Of a stretch of DNA of 64,000 bases, positions 1 through 10,927 are shown one piece after another. The stretch lies in the NCBI GenBank assembly GCA_038049695.1, contig CP142455.1:34075501-34139500 (forward strand), given 5' to 3'. The stretch is from Cinnamomum chago. Lineage: Eukaryota > Streptophyta > Magnoliopsida > Laurales > Lauraceae. Positions within the stretch are counted from its first letter, which is position 1. Each line of letters opens with the position of its first letter. The notes under the pieces are model-generated. The model saw nothing but the letters and a program-made list of their open reading frames with translations. It was not told the DNA's origin and ran no database searches. The position numbers and the translations under genes are program-made.

Positions 1-1875
1 AGGAGAGGAAAGAAAAAATCGGGTACATCACTTACACTCTGGAACCAAAACATAGAGATGGGTTTTGTGAATTTTTTAAGTCGATCAACTACCTAGACGG
101 CTATGCGGCAAACCTCTCGAGGTGTGTAACCTCGAAAAATGATAAATTAGCTGGTTTAAAGAGCCATGATTGCCACATCCTTATCCAACGCATCCTTCCT
201 ATTGGCATGCGTGGCTTTCTGAATAAGGATATCTGTACAACATTATTTGAGTTAGGCAGCTTTTTTCCAAGACCTCTGCTCGAAAACACAGAGACACGAT
301 GATTTGAAAAAATTGAAGGAGCAGATAGTTTTAATATTGTACAAGCTGGAGAGGATTTTTCCTCTTGCTTTCTTTGATGTGATGGTTCATCTATCGATTC
401 ACTTGCCACGCGAGGCCATACTTGGTGGACCGGTGCAATATCGATGGATATACCCGATAGAAAGGTAATAGTTGTTGACCATTGATTAATTATTTATGTA
501 TTAGTGAAATTGCCTTGCATTGAAAATCATAATTGTTATCATTGGTTGTTTAAAGGTTTCTGAAGACCCTAAAAGGGTACCTTCGCAACCGAGCTCGGCC
601 TGAAGGTTCGGTCGCCGAGGCTTACATTGTCAAAGAGTGCCTCATTTTTTGCACAATGTATTTAAGGCAGACTGATCAAGTACAGCGTTATGATGATTGT
701 GGAAAGCGTGGCCCGGGGATGTCGGTCTTCACACAAACTGTCTGTCCCATCGGACTGCTGTCAAGGGCACATGATCCTTCTCAAAGAGAGTGTGACATGG
801 CTCATTGGTTTGTACTGAATAATTGCCCCGGGGTGGAGCCGTATCTACAGTATGTGCTTCAATCTAGCCATATTTATACATTGCTTGTTAATTCCTTTAT
901 TCAGTCTCTACTCTTACTTATTCATTGGAAGTTATCTTGAGTAGGGAACACAAGAATCCAGTGCAAGATCAAAGAGGTGGAGATGTCAAACAGATACAAC
1001 GAAAAGAATTTGCAGGATGGTTCAAACAACGTGTAAGACATATAAAATATTATCATTTTAATTGCTAGATATTATTGAATTACACTTCAAATAACATTAG
1101 TCTAATACATTTGTCTTAATCTGCTTATGTAGATGAATCAATTGCGAACTCTAGGGTCACCAGTAGCTTCTGATGAGATGTGGTCATTAGCAAATGACCC
1201 TAGATCCCTAGTGAATCTTTACCAGGGGTGTGATTGCAATTGCAGCCGATACCACACTATAGATCGTGAGAAATGCCGTAGGAGCCAGAGTAGTGGCTTG
1301 GTCGTGGAAGGGGAATACGAAGGGGTGAAACATGACTACTATGACTACATCTGAAAGTCTGGGAATTGTCCTATGGGCACGGGGATAAAGTGGTCTTATT
1401 TGAATGTGAATGGTACAACACTAGTACCAAGCACAAGATAAACATCGAAGACCATGTTACAAGCATTGATATCACGGGTCGTTGGTGTACGGATGATCCA
1501 TTTGTCCTACCAAGTCAGGTGACACAAGTCTTCTACGTTAATGACACCAGTAGAGGAAAAAATTGGAGAGTCGTAGAACGGGTCAAGCCTCTGGGAATAT
1601 GGGATGTACCCGCTAAGCGGGATGACGACGACAACAACGATGATGTGCCTAATGATGCATTTCAACAAGACGAAACGACGTTTGTTGTCCCAGTCCTCAT
1701 CGATGGTACCAGTGTCCAATACTATAGGGATGATATAGATCCTGAGATCATTCTCAGTGATGAGTCAGTAGATGAGGATGGCCAAGATGAGGATGAAACA
1801 TTGGTAGAGTACGAAAATGAAGAAGAAAATGATGTTCATAGTCAAGACGATGATGAGATGGAATATGACATGTAG
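1..1875 (+). pseudogene. TNP2-like CACTA transposase, C-terminal part, broken
   Basis: Translation of the first 260 bases gives a DUF4218-type segment (GYITYTLEPKHRDGF, then NLSRCVTSKN and PIGMRGFLNKDICTTLFEL). A frame change in a T-run near 260 leads into FPLAFFDVMVHLSIHLPREA and VQYRWMYPIER, then an intron from about 462 to 556. The next exon contains RNRARPEGSVAEAYIVKE and DMAHWFVLNN. After another intron comes MNQLRTLGSPVASDE and the DUF4216 segment VVLFECEWYN, DPFVLPSQVTQVFYVND and GIWDVPAK, ending in an acidic tail with a TAG stop at 1873-1875. A second frame shift near 1350 separates YYDYI from the segment starting LKVWELSYGHGD. The protein would cut and join CACTA ends in the nucleus. 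The homologous gene on the minus strand at 30.3-38.0 kb is much better preserved. Confidence 0.85.
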
Positions 1876-2046
1876 TGTTTGTTTCAGGTTTTTCACATGT
1901 AACGATTAAGTAAATTAATAAAGATATTGTCTTACATAATGACATTGTGTTCAATTTCATTTTCTCTTCTCATTTGTTCATATATAGATAAGATATTTCT
2001 ACATTTCACATTTTATTCTTATTTCTATATATAATAGTTGCAAAAG

Positions 2047-4323
2047 ATGCCAAACGGAGGAAGAAAATGGGTCAAACCAGGAGAGTTGTCCCATCAAGTG
2101 CAAGCATCCAATTATTTATTAAAGAGAAAAAAAACAATTAAGCAGAATGCAGAAAAACTTGCATCTTTAGGGCTCCTGCCGATCGCACCCACTATATTTG
2201 GTTCGGCTCAAGGACAAATGAGAAGGGAAAGAGGAATGTTAGTGGGAATGATAAGGATGAGAACTACATTCCCCCCGAAGATGACGATGTAAATGACGAG
2301 ACATCTTGGTCTCAATTAGATGAGGTAATCTTTCTGTGAATGTCTATGACGTGTACTTGAAACTATTAGTTTTTATGGCGACACTCATGCTAAAATGATT
2401 TTCATTTCCATTTAATGTAAATTGTTGATATTCACTTTATTAATATTGTCGATTTTTGCTAATAATTAGTTATTTTCCTTGTCAGATTGTAGAGATGCCT
2501 CGAGATAACAGGGTGAAACGCGCTCGGAGGATTGCAGCTACACTCAGGTTAGCTCGTGTAGAGAGCCCACTTGAGGCCTCGACACAGCCTCCATCGGCTG
2601 CTCTTCTAGTTACACGGTCTGGAGGATCAGGGAGGACCCCTGATTTGGCAGCCCCCTAGCCTCTGCCGATTTAGCCTCCGACCACACAGCCCTCGCCGAC
2701 CCAGCCTCTGACAAGTCCTCATACAATCGGGAGCAGCGTAGGTGAGAAAATTATATTTTGTTATTATTCAGAATGGTTCACCTCAATTTAATGATTTGTG
2801 TTCACTAACTCATTTAGCACTTTCATTTTAGCAGCATCAGCCCCAACCTCGGAGGTTCCGAGCCGTGTAAGGGGTGTTACGCGAGGGAAGAATGTGACAA
2901 AGCTGAGGAGACAGCTGGGTCATAACATCCCAGTCCCGATCGACATCTCCAGTCATAGGCCAGAAGGGGAACATGCCCCATCACTGGTTAACCATCCTGG
3001 GTTAGCCATTAGAGAGGTTGCCCCAGTCAGGCCTCATGGCTGGAAGAAGCTTGACAATGGGGTCAAGCTTGCAGTCATTGCTACAGTTCAGGTAAACTGA
3101 AAAGAGAAATATCAACCAAATTGATTATAATTGTGCTCCACATTACATAATATGATTAAATTTTGTTATTACTAATCTTTATATGGCTCTCCCCTAATTG
3201 CAGCAAGTTTTTAATATCGGGGACTACGAGGGCGATATGCAGCTCAGGGCGGACATTGACAGCCAATGCGGGGTCTTGTATAAGAGTTGGAAGTACGAGC
3301 TGCATTGTCACTATCTGGAGCTGTTGGAGTAGGGGGTTCCCCGACCCCAGGATCACCTGGCAGAGGGTTGTGATCCAGCTGACTGGCAGTTGATGGTCTC
3401 ACAGTGTTGGGAATCGCCAGCCTGGAAGGTAACTTTGGGATGTTATCTACAACAATTATTTATGTATTCCAACGCAATTCTATTAGTAATGATTTGATAA
3501 ATGACTGCTACTCTATTACTATTTTTCTATGTAGGTGAAGTCGAAAAAAGCTCAAGAGAGTCTAGCCAAGCTGCCATATAATCATACTAGTGGCTCCAGG
3601 TCATTTGCATCAAGACTGTCTCTGATGGTACTAATTATATTCATATGAAGAAACTAGGTTAAGTTTATTAATTTATCAATATGTAGCTAGGTTCATATCT
3701 ACTACAAAGCTATTTCAAATGATAGACAGCACAGAATGCCGGTCAAGCGCAGCCTATTACTCAATTCTTCCACGACACCCACTACAGAGAAAAGAGTAAT
3801 GAGCTCAACAGAGACATGTACGTTTGCTAATAAATCAATTTTGATAAATAATGCCATAAAAGGATTCTAAATTCCTTTTTAATTTAAATGGCAGGAGGCC
3901 TTGGTGCAGCGGATTGAGGAGCAGTCGCAGCCCTCTGTCACGGCTCTGATGACTGAGGAGCAGATTGTTGTTGATGTGCTTGGGCAGAGGTCGGGATACT
4001 TAAAAGGGTATGGCATATATACGGGGACCTCTGCATCTTCCACACAGTCTTGGTCACCAGATCCTAAGGTGATCGCCCTGCGGGAGCAACTAGCTAAGCA
4101 TGGTCGGAGGGTGGCTGAGCAGGATAGGAGGGTGGCTGAGCAGGATAGGAGGCAACGAACACTTGAGGCCCTCGTTCAACAGTTGGCAGTTGCGACAAGG
4201 ATAGATCTGACCAGCTTTCAAGACATCACTAGAGGGACCTCTTCTGCTGGTGATGGCACATCTAGTGGAGATCATGATGCGACCCTTTGGTTAGTAGATT
4301 ATTCTATTGAAATTTTAACATAA
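2047..4323 (+). pseudogene. TNPA-like (Ptta/En/Spm) CACTA accessory protein gene, degenerate
   Basis: Six or seven short exons can be matched in order to the TNPA-like gene of CACTA-2. The first starts MPNGGRKWVKPGELSHQ; then MPRDNRVKRARRIAATL near 2495, a basic exon with VRGVTRGKNVTKLRRQLG and PHGWKKLDNGVK near 2834-3090, a piece with IGDYEGDMQLRADID and YKSWKYELH near 3206, KSKKAQESLAKLPYNHTSGS near 3541, and a final exon from about 3895 with a coiled-coil tail containing tandem RRVAEQD repeats. TNPA-type proteins bind the subterminal repeats of CACTA ends and assist the transposase. At least one frame change in the first exon (around 2215) and ambiguous splice borders suggest it no longer codes. 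Confidence 0.7.
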
Positions 4324-4489
4324 TAACTAGTCAAAATTTATAAACACTAAAAATGTAGCATTTTCAACACCTCGGAAATGTGAATAAAGATTTGATTTTG
4401 GGAATTGGGGTGGATTCTTTTTTAGATTTTGAGATAGAAATGTGAAGATGAGTTCATTGACCTTTGGTTCTTTTCTTTTTTTGGATTAG

Positions 4490-5120
4490 ACTCCGCTTAT
4501 GTTGGCTGCAATGCATGGGAGGATATTTTCTGAGTGGGGGGTTCCTCTTCCCCATGAGAAGTATAAAGACAAGGTTCGGTAAGATTGTTGCAATTAAGTT
4601 ACTTTTGTACATCTGTCTGGCTCTTACCATTATAATTAAATTATTACATGGTTTAATTCATGGGGGCGGTCCATTCAATTAAGTGATTGTATGGTTGGTC
4701 TTTAGTACTGGTGGACCACATAAGTCGAGGTAGACTTACATAAAGCCATTGAGCATGATGTTGATCGAAGGGTTAAGGAACTGGAAAGTGTGGTCCCACA
4801 AATGATCCACTTGATTTGCACGTGTTTTGGACCACAAGTATTAGGGTGTTTTTTTTTGTCCTTTTACTTTTCCCCATAATATCATCTTTTGCATATTTTG
4901 TGGTTTAGGTTCTATTTCCAGTTACCATGTTGTTTCCTGCTGTTTTGGAGAGAACTGGCATTATTGCCTTTGATTTGAGCAAAGTGATAGAGAGTTTTGT
5001 TAGGCATGAAGAAACCCTTCCAAGAGAGTTGAAACAACATCTACATTCCTTGGAAGAGCGGCTGTTAGAGAGTATGGCATGGGAAAAGGGCTCCTCCTTG
5101 TACAATTCATTGATCATAGT
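4490..5120 (+). pseudogene. Two unrecognised plant exon-like pieces
   Basis: Piece 1 (4490-4578) lies between an AG acceptor and a GTAAG donor and reads TPLMLAAMHGRIFSEWG followed by VPLPHEKYKDKVR. Piece 2 starts after an AG at 4908 and reads [20 protein letters not shown], then [17 protein letters not shown] and [20 protein letters not shown]. Both look like real conserved coding sequence: balanced composition, splice signals, no stops. The phases do not join directly, so an exon between them may be missing. I do not recognise the parent gene or genes. Position just downstream of CACTA-1 and just upstream of a neprosin piece suggests captured or relic host sequence. Confidence 0.4.
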
Positions 5121-5149
5121 GAGGCCAGCCCTTTCTGCTGAAATAAACT

Positions 5150-5265
5150 ATTAACTGATGGGGCATGCTGGATGAGTGATTCTGATTTTCAAGGGGTTGG
5201 TGGTTGGGTTCTTTTGGATGAGTTGCAATTAGGTAAGGCTGGTATGGTGGGGGTTGTGGGGTCAA
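5150..5265 (+). mobile_element. Possible LINE RNase H fragment
   Basis: One frame reads [19 protein letters not shown] followed by VLLDE, resembling the start of the RNase H domain found at the end of many plant L1-type LINEs (a DGA motif followed by a Gly-rich strand). It is short and unsupported by a poly(A) tail here. A second RNase H-like piece lies at 7080-7130. Confidence 0.25.
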
Positions 5266-5504
5266 CCTGGGCTTGTAGAAACTCTTGCAAAGTAGACTAA
5301 GCTGGAGACAACGTTTATAGAGGGTGAGCAAAGATGATTCAGCCTCCTGTCAAAACAATTCAGGCATTGTTTAAAACACCCAGATCTTCTTTTTCTTTGT
5401 TTTTTGTAAATTTTTACAGTGTTGGCTTCTGTTGGTGTAGTAAGCTGATCTATTCTTCTTGTTATTGAGGTAATGAGATGAATGTTTTTGGCTTTTGTAT
5501 GCAG

Positions 5505-6713
5505 AGTCCAGATGGTGATCTGATAGATTGTGTATTATCTCATCAGCAACCAGCATTTGATCATCCCAAATTGAAAGGACATAAACCAAGAAAGCGTCCA
5601 TCCATGACAGAGGTGGTGGAAACATTAGAGCATATTCAGGCCATAAAGCAAATGCCCGAAGAGACCAATCCTGTGCATCTCGCTCACCACAATTACTTTG
5701 ACCACCATGCGCAAAACCGTTGGAACTGGAAAAAATGACCATTACAAGGATGGATGTCTCTGGTGAAAGCAATTTCCAAAATTGAGGTAATCTATTCCAA
5801 CATGAACAGTTATGACGATAGTGCTATGTGCATGTCCAATTGTTTGTGCTTACTGGACAGCTTGTGTAATATCATTGTTATTGTTATTTTACTTTCGTTA
5901 ATTGTGATTTGTGGATGTGATGATTTGTATCAATTAACAATTGGATCATTGTATAAAATGATTATTTCTAATGTCTCAAGGAAGCTTGGTTGTTTCCACC
6001 TCAAATTAAGTTTAAATACTATTTGCGATTTGTATTTATTTGAAGTTTCTAATAACTAACGCAACCTTCTTTTGAGATGCAAGTGCAAATAACCTCTAGA
6101 CAATCTTCATATCATCAATAAGATGAAACCCGTTCAATATTTTTGTGATTTACAATTTCTGTTGCCTCTTTTTAGAGAGAGGTTGGACCCTCTAGTATTG
6201 CAAGGTAGCCCACACCAAGTGCCAAAGTGAAATGTCTGGCCATAGAGCTTTAGGATTGTTCAGGAGGCAAAATGTGCTTTGCCATTGAATAAAATTAGTA
6301 AACTGCTTCTCACCCCATTCATGATCAAGATGTCAGGATCTGGTTACGAAGCAAAGTACATGTGCCTCTCCAAATCCGTTTATGACACCTAAAGTTCTTC
6401 CAAATTTCTTGTTTCAAAACATTCAAAAGGTTTGCCTTTGGGGCTCATCTATTTCTCTTTCTTCTTTGATATGTTCTTTGTTTTGTAGGATCCACCTGAG
6501 AGACCCAAAAGACATGATCCAATGGGTTCAGAGATTGAAAGCTTTCAATTGTGGAGAATTTCCGGCGAATCATGTCCAGAAGGGACGATTCCAATTCGAA
6601 GAACGACGGAGAAAGATGTTCTAAGAGCAAGTTCTATCCGAATGTTTGGAAGAAAACGAAGACGACCAGCAGTGAGAGCTGTGAGGCGCGATTCTACAAG
6701 CAGTGGCCATGAG
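5505..6713 (+). pseudogene. Neprosin / DUF239 gene fragment (two exons of the activation-peptide region)
   Basis: Exon A begins after the TGCAG acceptor ending at 5504 and reads SPDGDLIDCVLSHQQPAFDH then PKLKGHKPRKRPSM, ending at a TGA at 5736-5738. Exon B (6489-6713) sits between TTTTGTAG and GTCAGT and reads ESFQLWRISGESCPEGTIPI then RRTTEKDVLRASSIRMFGRK. These are hallmark strings of the N-terminal activation-peptide domain (DUF4409) of plant neprosin-type, putatively secreted peptidases (DUF239). The signal peptide and the peptidase domain are absent, so this is a fragment. Exon B is fully open with both splice sites, which points to fairly recent capture or relatively recent loss of function. 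It lies 1.2 kb downstream of the CACTA-1 genes. Confidence 0.75.
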
Positions 6714-7077
6714 GTCAGTATGAATTTCATTAAAATAAAATGTACCCAGTACTTTTTCTTTCCCATTAGTCATATTGAAGCTGGGTAAAAAACTTCAGCT
6801 TCAGAACTGTCAGTTCCTTACAACGCCATTACATATTTAGATTCCCTCTTGTTAGGGTTCTGATGTTGGAACCAGGGCATGAATGCCATTGATTATTGAA
6901 GTTTCTTTCCATGAATAAGATTCCCGATCAACTATTTGCGGCTTATTCTGCAAGTGTTACGATTAAAAAAAAATGAATGTGGTTAGAATGTGAAGCATCT
7001 AAAGATGGGTTGAAACTATAGGTTTATATGTCATGGATGAAGACATCTTCAACCATTAATGTAGTTTTTCATCAAGA

Positions 7078-7285
7078 GCTTATATAGGTCAACAATGTGG
7101 CGGATGCTTTAGCCAAAAAAGGGGTTGAGGGCATGTGTTTTTTTTTTTTTTAGGGGTCCAATATGTAGTATTGTAGTGTATGGGGTACAATGCTCTTGTA
7201 ACTCGTCCGTTTTCTTTTCTTTTTCCTTATTTTCTCTTTTTCCTTTTAATGAAAGCTGCTTTTTTTTTTTTTTTGACTCGATCAA
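7078..7285 (+). mobile_element. 5'-truncated LINE 3' end (RNase H tail plus T-rich 3' region)
   Basis: VNNVADALAKKGVEG at about 7090-7134 matches the conserved end of the RNase H domain of plant L1-type LINEs. It is followed by the pyrimidine-rich region often seen in their 3' ends. The rest of the element is missing, as expected from 5' truncation at insertion or later loss. Confidence 0.5.
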
Positions 7286-8036
7286 TAAAAAAAACATGAA
7301 TACAGACTATGAAACTGTTAGATGCTAGGCACTTGCCATTGTTCTGCATCCAGGAATAACACATCAACTCAACAACTTCCATTAAACGCACAACCAGGGT
7401 AGCTCACTTGGTTCACCATTTCTCATCCTAGTTTCCATTCCACTCTTCTTTCTTCCTGAAATGAGGAATATGCAAGTTTCCTTCCTGTTAAAGGGGTGCC
7501 ATTGTGCCAACCCCCTTGGCTGGATACCAAAAAGAAAAAATAAATAAATAAATAATAATTATAAACTAAACTTTAGTTTAAGAGAAAAGTTTCTCCCAAG
7601 CACATGGGGGCCCTCTTTGATCTTGCCTATAAGTTAGGATAACTGGTAGCCAAAAAACAATCCAATCAATTTATCCTAACTCTTGATTTAACGATAAATT
7701 TAATTAATATACTATGCACTGGAGAGTGAAGGTTCAATTAGTATAAGATTGAAGCCGGATGACAAGATCAAGCATTCATTTTAAAGATGTAAGATTGTCC
7801 ACAAAAGATCCACCTTTTCTTATTTTCTTTCTTTTGTTTTAGTCTTATTTGAGGGAGACTAAGGTCGATTCCTACCCATCAAGGTGAGAAGTGGGTTGCT
7901 AATCAAATGGATCACCCCTCGTTCTCTTTTTCAAATCGAATTTGGCTTTAGATAAAGAACTCACATCTAATGATAAATCCCATTGGTAAATTCCATCATC
8001 TTAAGAATTTTCATTTCACCCTAGTTCTAGAATTCC
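7286..8036. other. No gene seen
   Basis: AT-rich sequence with homopolymer runs and no convincing open reading frame, splice pattern or repeat end on either strand. Confidence 0.5.
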
Positions 8037-8096
8037 TTAAAAAGGAAATAATTGATGACAACCAATAAACCCAAATTCAGAATCAACATTTAGATA

Positions 8097-8344
8097 CCTG
8101 ATGCCTTGAGGGTTTTCCGGCCAGAAGCTCAAATTCCGGTTTTCCACAGGAAGGGCATTGACAAACATCATGTCACTCCATTGGAGCTTTTGACTGTAAA
8201 TAAAGGACTGACAATAACCTTCCAAGCTGCCTTCCTTATGTGAATAACGCAGTTTCTCTTCCAAGGGAAGATTGTAGAATTCTAGTGTTTGCTTCTTCAT
8301 CTCTTTTATTAATTCCTCTGACACACCATGGTTAATCAATGATC
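8097..8344 (-). pseudogene. 2-oxoglutarate/Fe(II) dioxygenase exon, interrupted
   Basis: On the minus strand the exon reads LINHGVSEELIKEMKKQTLE, then FYNLPLEEKLRYSHKEGS and LEGYCQSFIYSQKLQWSDMM, matching the N-terminal DIOX_N region of plant 2-oxoglutarate-dependent dioxygenases of the SRG1 / codeine-demethylase-like group. A GTATCT donor follows at 8096, which fits the usual intron position in that gene family. The upstream side is cut at 8345 by the end of an LTR retrotransposon, and no catalytic HxD or RxS exon is found nearby, so only one exon survives here. The substrate cannot be told from this piece. Confidence 0.8.
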
Positions 8345-10916
8345 AGACCCCAAGTATAGGGTGCAATTGTAGTAATAGTCTGGTGAGTCCAGGTCGATCC
8401 ACATGGAGCAATGCCTTTTGAAAGTCTTTCCAACTTTGACTTGTCCTAAATAAATACTGAATCTGGCCTAAATGGAAACTAATTAAATTACAAGAAAATT
8501 CCTAAAAACTTAAAATTAGCAATTATAACTTTCCAAATAAAAAAAAACCTAAACTAAGTAAAGAAACCTAGTTTATTTAACCCTATTCTAACTATAACCT
8601 GCAAAAGTACAAACTCATCAAAACAGCCAATTTAATATAAAAAAAATCAAAAAAAAAATTCCTAAATTAGATCCTAATTACCAAAATCAATTTTTATGCA
8701 AATATGAATGATCTATGATGCCCTAATGCAATTTTATGCAAGTTTCTACAAATCTGATGCATGCTGTAAAAAATTCCAAGTATGGAAACACTTGCACAGG
8801 CCCGATTTCGCTGGACTGTACGACTCGTCTAAGTTGATATAAACCTAAATCTAATGGCTGAAATCAATACTCTGATGATGCATGAACACAACAAAAAAAG
8901 AAGAATGGAAAAAGGACTTAAAACGAAAACGACATGATCTCCTAAAGATGCCAACTTGAACTAGTTATGCTGCTGAAATCTGAACGCAGGCTTACCAACT
9001 ACCCCTGTTTGAGCCTCTGGTTGACACGGTTCCCGAATTTATTTTTGGCTGAAATTCTGGAGTTTCAAAGTCCAATTACTATACTTTAAATCTACTATTT
9101 TTTGGATAAAAAATTTAACGTTTACCTGGTTTTTAAATCACGCACTTTTGTAACACAGTTGGTTCAATTCTGTTGAAACTGTGCAGGATTTTTCACTATT
9201 CACATACTAGGTCCGAATTTAGTCTTTCTAATCTGTTGATAATCTTGTGATTTCAGTAACAAAAACCCTAAATATGAAGTATGTGCAAAGACACTTTCCA
9301 ACCATAGATTATGCAAATAAAAAAATAGAAAGTTTCTACTAAACAAAGAAAGATGTAAATTGGGTTCCTAAATCAAGAATTTGCAAGTAGAAAAATAATA
9401 ATCGGAATATTAACTAAAAACTAAAAACAAAATGGTGGAAAAATAAAAAGCGGAAAAGATGTACCAAAGATCTAGAAACTAGATGATCATATAAGTATTG
9501 ACAATGCGATGATGAAATCCTCTCTTCTCAGAGTAGGAAAAAATTAATGCAAGTGATTACTTGTTGTCTCTCGACTTTTAATCTATTTATTTTATTTTCA
9601 AATCCCTAGATCTAATCATGTGAAATATTGTCTCCAATTAAAACACATAAAAGAACTAGAAATAGAAAATTAAACTACTTACATAAAGAATACGCAAAAT
9701 CAATGCAAGTAGTATCTTTATTCCTTGATCTTTAAGTACAAGAAAATTAAGATTCTTCTCTCTTCATCATTCTCTCAACATGATCTCTCAATCTATGTCT
9801 AAAGAATTAGAATGGAGAAGAAGAAGAAGGGACTTAGAGAGAAAGGGTGGATGAGAGTAGAAAGAGAGAAAACTTCCAAGATTTTTCAACTACAAGGCAT
9901 TGGACCTCCAGCCCTTCCCATGACTCCCTTTTATGCTTTTTGCAAATCCTTTTTTAGTAAAGAATCCCTCATCTTTAGGGCTCTTGTTTCCTTATATGTA
10001 GATATTCTTGCTTAGGCTCCAAGCTAGCTTCTTTCTTTGGAAAGACTTTTAAATTTGAGAGATGTCCTTGCCTTATTAGGTTTCTTGATGCACACACCTT
10101 CCTTGTATAATTCCAAGAATATCTCTAAAAATTGCATGATGATGTAGAGGAATGAAACTTTCCAAATATTGAGATTTCTTGCAATTCCCACCTAAAACTG
10201 CAGCAGACAACTTCCCGAGGTCATATCTCCATCAATATAGCTCTGATTTACACAATCTTGGCCTCCACGATATCTACTCGAAAAGAGCTTTCCAACGGTG
10301 GCTAAATTGCGCCAATCCGACACTCGGTTTGAGAATTATGGCCATTTTAAGTTATTGCCCCTGAAAAATCCGGGAATAAATGTGCACAAATGAAAGCTTC
10401 TATGTTGGAATGCAATGGGGTGTGTGGGACCCATGTTGGACATCCAAGGCGTGCTTGGACTCTTTCCTTGCTTGCTTATTAGACTTTCCTTTGACCTCTC
10501 TTCTCAAATTTCTTCATTGTAGGTCCCATGTTGATTTCTCCTACAAGTTGAAAGAAATAAATTTAACATAAATTACATGTAAGAAAATAAACATGAATCA
10601 TGCATTGGACCCTACATGCCTAATGATGCACCCGAATGACAAACTTTCCAAAAATAGCACATGGTGCCAAAAATAGTGGGTATATTTTGATGAAGCTAAA
10701 AAAACTAACTTTGGGGTGACAAATGATATGAAAAACCTTAATTTCACAAAAGTCATGCAATTCAATGAATTTTGACCTATTTTGACCGTGTTTCCAAAAA
10801 TAACCTCAAATGCATGTAATCATGAAATTAAGTGTAATTTTATGCAATTAAACCTAATTAGGTCCACAAATACTCATGAAATGATGACCTAATGACCTAG
10901 TTTTGTGGACTTATCA
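8345..10916 (-). repeat. LTR-A 3' LTR
   Basis: Full-length repeat of about 2.57 kb. Its first 1.33 kb on the plus strand (8345-9672) matches 16226-17554 closely. The inner end TTATCA is followed immediately by the purine tract. The outer end lies inside the dioxygenase exon. Confidence 0.85.
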
Positions 10917-10927
10917 CACCCCCAACC
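10917..10927 (-). other. LTR-A polypurine tract
   Basis: CACCCCCAACC on the plus strand is a purine run on the element's strand, directly abutting the start of the 3' LTR, as expected for plus-strand priming. Confidence 0.7.

Larger units (their letters stand above)
1..4323 (+). mobile_element. CACTA-1: 3' part of a decayed CACTA (En/Spm) DNA transposon
   Basis: The segment carries the two genes typical of a plant CACTA element in the usual order: the C-terminal half of a TNP2-type transposase, then a TNPA-like gene, both on the plus strand. The 5' end lies outside the window. I found no TAGTG-type 3' terminus or subterminal repeat array after the second gene, so the 3' border is unknown; 4323 is only the end of the last coding piece. 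Proteins are clearly related to those of CACTA-2 in this window but diverged, and the reading frames are broken in several places, so it is an older, immobile copy. The following 4 kb holds host-gene pieces that could be captured cargo or flanking DNA. Confidence 0.8.

Noticed and set aside
7165-7172. TTGTAGTG as a possible 3' terminus of CACTA-1
   Set aside because: No subterminal repeats lead up to it and it lies inside LINE-type 3' sequence; the match is only eight bases.
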